From assembly GCA_036924285.1 (NCBI GenBank), contig JAYKYS010000001.1, positions 35,835,501-35,899,500 on the forward strand: 64,000 bases of DNA, written 5' to 3'. Under the pieces are notes generated by a model that worked only from the letters and a program-made list of their open reading frames with translations, ran no database searches and had not been told where the DNA came from. Both the position numbers and the translations under genes were made by a program. Of this stretch, positions 45,784-56,196 are shown one piece after another; position 1 is the first letter of the stretch; each line of letters starts with the position of its first letter. This DNA is from Asterella californica. Its lineage: Eukaryota > Streptophyta > Marchantiopsida > Marchantiales > Aytoniaceae.

Positions 45784-47257
45784 ATGGGGAAGTTACCAAT
45801 GTTTCATGGGAAGGACAATGAAGATGTAGAACCATTTGTACGAGACTTCAAAAGGGGTTGCATCGGAACAACATGAGAAGGAAAGAAGAATGGGTGTTGT
45901 TACTGCCAAAGCTTTTAGAAGATTTTGCTCTTACGTGGTATGAAGACCGAGTGAAGAGCAAGACACTTGGTACAGTTGAGGACACATGGGAGACGTTGAG
46001 TAATGCACTCATCGAAGAATTTCTTCTAGAAGAGAGTTATGAGAAGCTCATGGTGGAGCTTACTCATTTGAAGCAACTGGACGACGAGAAAGTTCGACAA
46101 TATGTCGAAAGGGTGGATAAGTTGGAGCAACTGTTTCGGACGGTCCTACGGAAGAGTGGAGACAATGTGGAGCTTACGATGGCGGGGATTGGAGCAGTGC
46201 TGACCAAGAACTTGGTGGGAGGGTTGAGACCTTCAATTCGAACCCAAGTGAGGTACGAGAAGCCAACAACCAAAGCGGAGGCCATCAAGATTACGACAAA
46301 TATGGAAGAGAGTTTGGATGAAGGGGATATCATCCAATCTCATCATGTCGCTCTAGTGTCGACTTCAACTCTTGGTGTAATCACAACGATAGCATCCGTA
46401 CCATCACAGTTGGTGATCGCTTCAATGTCAGCTCCTACTCCAACGGTGGTGCCAAGATCATTTGTCCCTACAGTGGTGTCTACTCCCACCTCTGATTTCC
46501 ATGCTGAGTTGAAGAGCATCATCGATACTCTTGCGGATCTCAAGATAAACGTGGTGCAGTTACGAGAATGGAGGAACAAAAGTGGAGGAGGAGGTCAAAG
46601 AGGTTACGACAACAATCCCAACCGAAGAAATCAAGGTAAGTTTGGAGGAATCACTTGTTGGACGTGTGGAGGTTCTCATTTCCAGCGAAATTGTCCTAAC
46701 AACGGAGCAAGAGGTGCCGAAGCTGTCAGAATGAATGTGGGTGGAGGAAATCCATCACAAGGACGAGACAAGGGGGTGGCTACTATCGATGTCGTACGAG
46801 ATCCCATCTACGAGAAAGGAGAGAGTTCAAACTCTTCTCATGCACCGGTGGAGCTTTTAGCTCAAGAAAGGAAAAGAACTCGATTTTCTGATGAACCGGT
46901 TTTCATGGAGGAGTCAGCAAGTAGAAGTACTCGTTCGAGTAATGTTTCGAGTACACCAAGGGAGCCAAGAAAGAAGTTGGGGATGGCGGATTTCACCATT
47001 TCATCTTCCCAAGCAGGATATGATGTGGTTGAAGATGTGGGTGCTCAGAAAGTCAACATCACTGTTGGACAACTGATCATACTTAATCCCAGCTTACGAA
47101 GGGAACTCAGAGGAGGATTGAGTTCTAAGAGAAGCAAGAAGAAGAAACCCAAGAGCAAGACATCAAAGTCAGTGGGAGTTGGTGTGGTGGATGTGCATGC
47201 TTCAGAGGTATGCACTAGGGCTTCAAAGATTGAAGTCCGGTTGAATGGTCACTACGT
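45784..47257 (+). pseudogene. gag: Element D gag with zinc knuckle, cut by element C
   Basis: The gag start is MGKLPMFHGKDNEDVEPFVR from ATG at 45,784. That frame ends after about 30 codons, and the matching continuation lies in the frame from 45,858, so there is a frameshift in or near the AAAAGGGG run at 45,850. The rest includes WYEDRVKSK, the capsid-like helical part and a zinc knuckle CWTCGGSHFQRNC. The frame runs towards the protease (KIEVRLNGHYV) and is cut at 47,257 by C. Joined to 55,783 across one ACGT, the frame continues without a break into the protease. Confidence 0.85.
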
Positions 47258-48539
47258 TGTCGCGCTACTTGGCTGCTACATGCTTGACTTCTACTCCGAC
47301 GCTTGAGTTTAGTAGTTCTAGAAGTTAACTCATATTACTTCTAGTCATTTATGTATATGTTTGACACCTTTGCATACGGTGTTGACACTATTTTGAGTCT
47401 TAGTAGGTTGATTACCATGTTGATAGGGCTTAAGCTCATCGGTTGTATTTGCGTGTCGCCCATGCACGCTTTCTAGTTGATTTAAGTTATTTTTCAGGGT
47501 TGCGTGTCGTTTTAGGTCGTTTAAGTTTTACGCTGGCACTCTAGGGGGCTTGACGTGGTAGCCTATGAGTGTAGATAAGTTACCAGGTATTTTAAGGCAC
47601 AAAAGGACAGTCAAGTGGAGCTATGAACTCCCATTGGTCCATTTTTATCTTTTGTAAAACTGTAAGTTTAGAAACAGAGCTCTAGAGTGTATTTCGAGCA
47701 ATTGGTGAGTGAACTTCGAAATCTGAGAGCGCAGGGAGAGAGAGCTCGTCATGCCAAGCACTTCCAGTGAAATTTTTGATCGATTTGATGCAATAAAGAC
47801 GAAGTTATGACCAATTGAAGTTCGAATTGTGCTAGAATTGAATCACTTTTGTTGGATTTAGGGTTTTTAGTGTCACTCGCAGCAGATTTGAGTAAATTGC
47901 TTCAAAACTTCGAGGTTGTGTTCTCTGCCAGCAGGGCTACGATTTCCCAAAAAGTTTCATATCGATTGAGCGACTGAGTAATTCAGGGCGGCCGCTGAAG
48001 CTGAGGGGGTCTGAAAAACTCTTAATCAAGAGCAGCGACTTCAGAGGAGGAGATCTGGAGTTTTGTGTACATTCAGGAGTCCTAACTTCACAGGGATGTT
48101 CAGCATCCTGTAGACTTCAAATACTGTGAGAATATTTGAAATTCATCCAGCCAATCTTCTGTTCTAGGTTGAAATAGCCATCTGGGTACCAAAAATTGCC
48201 ATAATTTTCTTACTCAGAACTTTTCTGTCAACATCTCGGTGCTAGAATTTGATCTCAGGGTGAAACTTCGTGTGTGTGTTCAGTAGGACCTTATTTACAT
48301 GTAGGGGAAGTTTAGAAGTCTAAACCTTCATAGTTTTCCTCTCCTTGAGTGTCAAAGTTCACCGCCTAAACCTATTACTACTAGTTAGACCTAAATTTCG
48401 CTTTTGAGCATATTAGAGGATCCTACACACTTGTGTGAGTGTTTATAGCCCCTGTTGTGACTTGAAAGCCAACCTCTTGAGTAAACAACCACAGCCAGAA
48501 GCCCGGCGCTTTCCTAGGTAGACGGATCACACTCCGACA
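47258..48539 (+). mobile_element. 5' LTR of element C
   Basis: 1,282 bases beginning TGTCGCGCTACTTGG and ending TCCGACA. It aligns with the 3' LTR with scattered substitutions and small gaps. A primer-binding site identical to that of A follows at 48,550. Confidence 0.92.
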
Positions 48540-48615
48540 TACTCTCTTTTTGGTGAACTCGACGTGAAACACCTAGGGTGGGAGTTTTCTTGAGAGTGTT
48601 ACAGGATCAGATATC

Positions 48616-50979
48616 ATGGCCAACCAAGGATCATCAAGTGGAGGTGCTGCTGCTGCTCAGCAACTTGTTCAGTTGGATGCTGCTACGATGAAGATGTTCC
48701 AAGCTTTTTCCATGTTTATGCAGCAGCAGCAGAGCACAGAGAGGAAAGAGGTATTAGCAACCAAGGCGTTACAATCTGTGGTGCATCAGATGGACCAGTT
48801 CAAGGGGACAGATATTTCCAAGTACGTGCGATACTATGCTAGGGAGATGGAGGTGAACAAGGTACCTGACGAGGAGATGGTGGAGAACTTTGAACTTGTT
48901 GTTGTCCTTGAGATTCGTTTAGGCGTGTGAAGGAGCTCAAGCAGCAGCAAGGACAGAGTTGGGAGAGCTTTATGCGAGCTTTGAAGGAGGAGTACTACAC
49001 TGAAGATTCAGAGAGGGTGACCAAGAGAACGTTCTTGGAGTGGGTGGTTAAGCCTAACAAAGGTTTGTTTGTAAATGAGCTGTTAAGGGAGTTTGATCGT
49101 CAGTATGCTCAGCTTTCTAGGACAGAGAAGCTTACACTAGAGGTGGAGAAGACCGAGCTTTTCTTACAAGCAGCGGACGTGACTATTCAGGAGAAGCTTG
49201 AGTTGTTGTTGGAAGACAAGAGTGAGGAGAGAGGATTGAAGACTGACTGGAAGGAGGTTGAAGAGGCTGTCTCTTTGCTGACCAAGAGACAGAGAAGAAG
49301 GGACAAGGTGGTGGTAAGTGAAGCAGCACCTCTGATATTTCCTGTCAAGCAGTTGCCTAGTAAGCCCGCTTTGATAATTGCTAGAGAGGAAGACTCACCG
49401 CTTGATGAGTTGATTAAGGGTATGAAGGAGCTTAAGCTGAAGCTCACTAGGTTAGAAGAGAAGGAGCAGAATGTACAGCCTGCTATGCAGAGACCTCAGA
49501 TGAGAGAAGGCTTTGTTCATCGTTGTATATGGTGTGATAGCCTAGACCATGTAAGAAGAGATTGTGGAGAATTTTCAGATGCATTGAGGAAGGATCTGAT
49601 CTTCTTCAAAGATGGTAAGATCCATCTGAGAGAGACTGGGATGATGTTGGGAACCAACTTTGGCAAGGGTGGTATGAAGAGACTTGTGAATGAAATATCA
49701 GCATCACATGCTGTTTCTCTTGTGAATGTTGCTACCTGTGGAGTGAAAGTGGAGATGGAGAGAGAGAAAGGGACTGTTGGGTTGTGGTATGATGTAGTGC
49801 GGTCCGTAGCCAGAACATAGCTAGACAAGGATGTGCTACGAAGGGTTGGCAACTCAATTCGAGAAACTACAGGATGGAATGACCCTGTGGATTGATCCTT
49901 ATGTTGCAAGAAGTCAACATGAAGCTGTACTAGAAGAAAAACGCAGGAGGGAGGATGCGGATGAGGCTTCTACAACCAAACGACCTGCTACAAGGAGTGA
50001 AAGGGCTAGACCAGAGGCAAGGCAGGAGACAACACCTACTCGGGAGGAAACTATGGAGGATCTACCATCTACAACACCAAAGGAGAAAGAGAGAAGCAAG
50101 GAGAAGGGTAAGATGCTTGCATACAAACTTCAGTCTGACATTGAGATTGCTACAGACTTGAAGCAGGTGTTAGAGAATCATATCTTGAATGGGAAGGTTG
50201 AGTTTACTCTGGGTGAGATTCTTGGGATAGCAAAGCGTGAGTTCCATGAGGTTATCATAGATATCATCAAGAGGAAACGTTCGATTTTTGGTGAAGCAGC
50301 TACGCTTAACGTTCTAGGGACCAAACTGTCGAAAGATGAGGAAGATGAGATTTCTGGTTACTGCTTTCAAGTATCAGAAGGGAGATCGTATCAGCACGTG
50401 AGGTTTGAAGATGAGGTGGAAGCATCGCAGAAGAGCCATTACTCTCACAACCATTGGGCAAGAGCAACCACAGAGACCTTGGTGAAGTTGGGAGATCTAG
50501 AGGAACCTGTGGTGGCGTTGATTGATCAGGACTCAGAGATTAATCTGATGTCTAAGGAGCTGTACAAGCGTGGGAGATGGTCCATAGACACCGACCATGG
50601 ATGGCTTGTCCGTGCTGCCAACAACCAGAGGGGAGAACTCTATGGTGCTTGTCCCAACATCAAGCTAATTGTGGGTGACATCAGTGATGTTCCGAATTTC
50701 TTTGCGCAAGACATGTCAACCTATCATATCATTCTAGGATAGCCTTACATTACTACTGTTAGATTGGAGACACGAGTTATGGATGATGGTTCAGCTTATG
50801 CTAGGATACGTAGTAGAGACGGCAAAAGAGCTGTTCAGTTTTTGACCGTTGTTGCAGAACATGAGAGGAATCGTGATAGCTTGAGGGACCGTCCACTACC
50901 TAAGATTACTCAGGAGTTTAGAGAGTCTAAGGGTTTTGGCAGAGTACCATTGAAGAGCGAGACTTCAACGGTACAGTAG
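48616..50979 (+). pseudogene. gag-pro: Element C gag-protease, disrupted
   Basis: ATG at 48,616 (MANQGSSSGGAAAAQQLVQL) keeps the start that is blocked in A. A frameshift occurs near 48,915-48,930 where A reads EIRGRVKELK. A TAG stands at 49,818-49,820 (GAG in A), a deletion shifts the frame near 49,890, and a TAG at 50,740-50,742 replaces CAG. The zinc knuckle CIWCDSLDHVRRDC is complete. The protease motif reads LIDQDSEIN instead of LIDHGSEIN, so the essential D-x-G is lost. The frame ends at TAG 50,977-50,979. Confidence 0.9.
50931..50974 (+). promoter_or_regulatory. -1 ribosomal frameshift signal, element C
   Basis: G GGT TTT at 50,931-50,937 is in the gag-pro frame (AAG GGT TTT). GGCAGA is the 6-nt spacer. 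GTACCATTGAAG (50,944-50,955) and CTTCAACGGTAC (50,963-50,974) form a 12-bp stem with one mismatch and a 7-nt loop. The zero-frame TAG follows at 50,977. The preceding codon differs between A and C (AGG or AAG), yet the G needed for slippage is kept in both. Confidence 0.8.
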
Positions 50980-53900
50980 AGATAGGATTCTCGCCTGATC
51001 CAGTAGAGCAGGAAGCTTTATCCACTAGCTTCTTAGGATTGACGTCATGTGGATCAGTGTGTTATAGGAAGGTTGAGAATCTGAAGAGGTTTGAGAGGCA
51101 ACATGTGAAGTATGTACAGCAGTCTTTGTGAGATAGTGGAGAGTTAACAGGAGATGAATACATATCTGGGGTGTTTGAAGAACAGTATTTGGTAGATACT
51201 ATAGGGGAGTTGAAATCTATAGTAGAAAGTTCTATAGATGATGTAGATAGAGTGGTGAGAGTGAGCTCTAAGGAGCTTTATGATGTTATTGATAAGTTTA
51301 TAGATCGACAAGAGGTGTATGTGGAGACCAAGTACAAGTTAGTGGCAAAGAAAGTCAAACCAGTGGCTTTGCCTTTACCACTCGATTACAATCAGAAGAT
51401 GGAGCAAGCTGCACGAGAACCGGTGCTCAGATGACCGAAAAGAATTGGGCACCAGTTCATAGAAACAACACTGAAGGAGCTGAGGATTGGAGGTGATGGA
51501 TTTCTTACTGAGCAAGAGAAGAAGAGCTTCAGGGAGATGCTATCTAGGCATGGTAAGGCGTTTGCGTTTGAGTTACATGAAGTAGGATGTGTAGATCCAA
51601 GTGTAGTTGCACCTATGGTAATCTTTACTATACTGCATGTGCCTTGGAATCTACGTCCTATCCCTGTACCTAGAGCTCATCTACCAAAGTTGATAGACTT
51701 GCTCAATGAGAGGATTAGGATGGGTATCTTGGAACCATCTATAGCTCTCTACTCTAGCAGATGGTTTACTGTTCCGAAGAAGAGTGGAGCTTTGAGATTC
51801 ATTCAAAATATGCAACCAGTTAACAAGGTGACTATCAAGAATATGGGTATATGACCTATTGTAGACGAGTTTGCAGAGGCTTTTGCTGGTCGTGCTATCT
51901 ATTCAACGGGAGACTTATATTCAGGTTATGATCAGTTTCAGTTATCCTCTGAGAGTAGAGACTTGACTACAATGAGGACACCTTTGGGGTTACTAAGGAT
52001 GTGCACCTTGCCACAAGGTGCTACCAATTTTGTAGCACATATGATGAATGGCATGAATAAAGTTTTGAGGGATTTCATTCCTGAAAAAACTATGCCATTC
52101 CTTGATGATGTGCCGATCAAAGGGTGTGCTGAGGAGGAGAAGAATGAGGTAAAGGATCATAGGGGGTGCCGTAAGTTTGTTGCAGACCATATAGTTGACT
52201 GCGATAAGATATTGAGTCGACTGGAGGAGGTTCATTTGACTTTATCAGGAGCAAAGTCTGTATTTGGAGAACAAGAAGTGTTGATTGTGGGGCACCTATG
52301 TGGATCTTATGGTCGGAAACCTTGTCCAAACAAGGTTGATGCCATTCGAAGGATGAAGGAGACATGTGGGTCACTTACCGAGGTGAGAAGATTTCTAGGT
52401 GCATGTGTGTTTTATCATATATGGATTCCACACTTTGCTCATGTAGCAGATCCGTTGTACAAGCTGTTGAGGAAAGGACAAAGATTTCAGTGACAAGAGG
52501 AGCAAAGCGAGTCTATGAGGAAGTTGAAAGATCTTTTGGCTTCACCACCAACTCTACGGAAGATAACATATGAGTTGGGCAGATCTGTTATCCTTACTGT
52601 TGATACTAGTCCTATTGGCATTGGATGGGCTATAGGACAGGATGATGAGGATGGAAATAGATATGTGGTGCGTTTTGGAGCTAAGGTGTTAAGTTCACGG
52701 TAGAGAGACTACCCTCAGGTCAAGAGAGAGCTATGGGGATTAGTTACTACAATGAAGAGTGACAAGGAATACTTGATAGGAGCACCTGTGGTTGTGGAGA
52801 CAGATTGTTCACCTCTTTTGGGAATGATCACTAGCTGTACAACTCCAGATATTGCTATGTTGAGATGGATAGCATATATCAAGTCCTTGAACCTAGAGTT
52901 TAGACATATTGCAGGAAAAGACAATCTTGTGGCAGATATGTTATCAAGGGCTATGTACTACGGTGAGAAGGAAATGATAGATGATCAGGAGGATGTGGGA
53001 ACAGAGTTCTATTCTAGTGTTCTTGCTAGAAAGGACAGAAGTTGTTTTGCAGCTCCATTGGAGTTATTTGAGGAAACTATGTATGATGACGAGTGGTTGG
53101 ATCTTGGGCGCTATTTGAGTTCACTGGAAATGCAAGAAGGCTGGTCTGATGCAGATTTCAAGAGGATCCGTAGAATAGCTTATGTTTACTTTTTACATGG
53201 AGGACATCTATGGAAGCGCCCTAAGCTACAAGGAGGTATACCGCAGCGGGTGGTATGTGACTTGGAATTGCAGCAGAAGCTGATCAAGGAGTTCCATGAG
53301 AGTTTATGGGCCGGTCATAGAGGAGTTTGGGCTACATTTGCCAAGATGAAGGAGAAGTATTGGTGGAAGGGTATGTATAAGGATGTAGTACAGTTTGTTT
53401 CATCTTGTATACCCTGCCAGATGTACTCCAATGTACGTCATCGTGATGGATTGCATCCTACTTATCCTTTAGCCATTCATTACAAGTGGGTAGTGGATCT
53501 GGTAACTATGCCGTTTGGGCTTGGACAAATGAGGTATCTAGTCTTGGCTAGAGAAGATCTATCTAACCAAGTTGAAGGTCGTGCCCTGAGGACGAAGACC
53601 ACTGCTAGTGTTTGTCGCTTTCTACTTGAAGATGTTATTTGTAGATATGGGTGTGTGAGAAAGATCACTACAGATAGAGGTGAGCTGGATTCACAAGAAG
53701 CAGTTGAGTTCTTCAAGCGACTGGGAATCAAGTTGGCATTAACCACTGCTTACAATCCTGAAGGGAATGGCAAAAGCGAACGAGGTCATCCGCCAATCAT
53801 CAAAGCTTTGGTAAAAGCTTGCAAGGGTAAGATCCGTGAATGGCCTAGATTGCTATCATTTGCTTTGTGGACAGATCGTACAACTCATAGTACCGTTACA

Positions 53901-54449
53901 TGTTACATGCCAGCAGAGTTGATACTAGGACAAAAACTTGTAATGTCGATTGAGGAGGTTGTGCCTACTTGGAATGTTTTGCCATGGGAAGATGATAGAA
54001 GTACGGAGGATCTTCTTGCATTAAGGATCCAGCAGTTAGAACGAAGACCTGAGGATGTTGCCAAAACTGTGGAAAGGTTAAAGACTGCTAGAGAGAGAAA
54101 CAAAGACAGATTTGATAAAACGCATAGATTACGACCTAAATCAGTTAAGGAAGGTGATTGGGTGTTAGTCTATGATAGTAGTCTTGATAATCAGCATAGC
54201 GCTATCAGAAAGTTTTCCAAGAGATGGTTCGGACCTTATGTGGTGTTAGAAGTTTATGATAATGCCACATACTCTTTGAGAGAGTTAGATGATGCAGTGC
54301 TCAAGATACCAGTCGTAGGGAAGAGAATCAAGCTCTTTAGAAGGAGAGGGGAGGACCATAACATTGCAGAACTTACTGAAGATGAAGCTGAAGACTCAAT
54401 TGAGATTGAAGATGAATTCGAAGCTGAAGCTGAAGATGAAGAGTTTTGA
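50980..54449 (+). pseudogene. pol: Element C pol with five in-frame stops
   Basis: A single frame runs from the frameshift region to TGA at 54,447-54,449, interrupted by TGA at 51,129, TGA at 51,432, TGA at 51,852, TGA at 52,491 and TAG at 52,701, with no frameshift. Three are G-to-A or C-to-T changes relative to A (two TGG to TGA, one CAG to TAG); two are GGA to TGA. Motifs remain: MPFLDDVPIKGC, VILTVDTSPIGIGWAIG, CIPCQM, VVDLVTMP, ITTDRGEL and GKSERGHPP. The C-terminal 565 codons are open. Confidence 0.92.
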
Positions 54450-54501
54450 TCTGGATCTGACACATACCAGAGGATGGGCATGTTCAGAGGGGGTGGATAG
54501 A

Positions 54502-55778
54502 TGTCGCGCTACTTGGCGACTACATGCTTGACTTCTACTCCGACGCTTGAGTTTAGTAGTTCTAGAAGTTAGCTCATATTACTTCTAGTCCTTTATGTAT
54601 ATGTTTGACACCTTTGCATACGGTGTTAACACTATTTTGAGTCTTACTAGGTTGATTACAATGTTGATAGGGCTTAAGCTCATGGGTTGTATTTGCGTGT
54701 TGCCCATGCACGCTTTCTAGCTGATTTAAGTTATTTTTTGAGGTTGCGTGTAGTTTTAGGTAAGTTTTACGCTGGCACTCTAGAGGGCTTGACGTGGTAG
54801 CCTATGAGTGTAGATAAGTAACCAGGTAGTTTAAGGCACAAAAGGACAGTCAAGTGGAGCTATGAACTCCCATTGGTCCATTTTTGTCTTTTGTGAAACT
54901 CTAAGTTTAGAAACAGAGCTCTAGAGTGGATTTCGAGCAATTGGTGAGTGATCTTCGAAATCTGAGAGCGCAGGGAGAGAGAGCTCGTCATGCCAAGCAC
55001 TTCCAGTGAAATTTTTGATCGATTTGAGGCAATAAAGACGAAGTTATGACCAACTGAAGTTCGAATTGTGCTAGAATTGAATCACTTTTGTTGGATTTAG
55101 GGTTTTTAGTGTCACTTGCAGCAGATTTGAGTAAATTGCTTCAAAACTTCGAGGTTGTGTTCTCTGCCAGCAGGGCTACGATTTCCCAAAAAGTTTCATA
55201 TCGATTGAGAGACTGAGTAATTCAGGGCGGCCGCTGAAGCTGAGGGGGTCTGAAAAACTCTTAATCAAGAGCAGCGACTTCAGAGGAGGAGATCTGGAGT
55301 TCTGTGTACATTCAGGAGTCCCAACTTCACAGGGATGTTCAGCATCCTGTAGACTTCAAATACTGTGAGAATATTTGAAATTCATCCAGCCAATCTTCTG
55401 TTCTAGGTTGAAATAGCCATCTGGGTACCAAAAATTGTCATAATTTTCTTACTCAGAACTTTTCTGTCAACATCTCGGTGCTAGAATTAGATCTCAACGT
55501 GAAACTTCGTGTGTGTGTTCAGTAGGACCTTATTTACATGTACGGGAAGTTCAGAAGTCTAAACCTTCATAGTTTTCCTCTCCTTGAGTGTCAAAGTTCA
55601 CCGCATAAACCTATTACTACTAGTTAGACCTAAATTTCGCTTTTGAGCATATTAGAGGATCCTACACACCTGTGTGAGTGTTTATAGCCCCTGTTGTGAC
55701 TTGAAAGCCAACCTCTTGAGTAAACAACCACAGCCAGAAGCCCGGTGCTTTTCTAGGTAGACGGATCACATTCCGACA
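54502..55778 (+). mobile_element. 3' LTR of element C
   Basis: 1,277 bases, starts TGTCGCGCTACTTGG after the purine-rich GAGGGGGTGGATAGA and ends TTCCGACA before ACGT. Confidence 0.92.
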
Positions 55779-56196
55779 ACGTCTCTGACGTATTGGTGGA
55801 TGGAGGGTCGGCTGTAAACGCCATATCAAAGAGGTTGATGAAGAAGTTGGGGATGGAACCAACTCGCCCGGCTAGCATTGTCGTGGGGATGGCTAACAAG
55901 CAACGGGTAAGACCTCTTGGTGTGTTAGAGAAGATGGTCGTGTCTGTGATGGGAGTTCAAACATTGATGTTCTTTCAAGTCTTAAAGGACTCTAGTTTGA
56001 TTTGCTCCTAGGTAGGCCTTGGTTGAGAGCTGTGCGCACCACTGATAGGTGGTACAAGGGATACTTACGGATTGGGCCTAGATATCATAGAGTGATAGTT
56101 CCTCTCTCGGGTGTTGGAGTTGTGACTTCTGACTCTGATAGACCCACTAGTGACTACTGGGAATTTGATACGGAGGATGATCAGAGTGTCTCATAA
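55779..56196 (+). pseudogene. pro: Element D protease
   Basis: The retroviral-type protease motif VLVDGGSAVNAIS lies just beyond the C insertion, with the second half containing LLGRPWLRAV. A frameshift near 56,000 separates the two parts, because the first frame stops at 56,009-56,011 and the second starts before it. Functionally it would belong to the Gag-Pol polyprotein of D. Confidence 0.85.

Larger units (their letters stand above)
47258..55778 (+). mobile_element. Ty3/gypsy element C, complete, inserted in element D
   Basis: LTRs at 47,258-48,539 and 54,502-55,778; ACGT duplicated at 47,254-47,257 and 55,779-55,782. Same family as A, with nearly identical gene order and sequence. Gag has at least one frameshift, a deletion and two stops; pol has five stops. 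Inactive but structurally complete. Confidence 0.95.
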
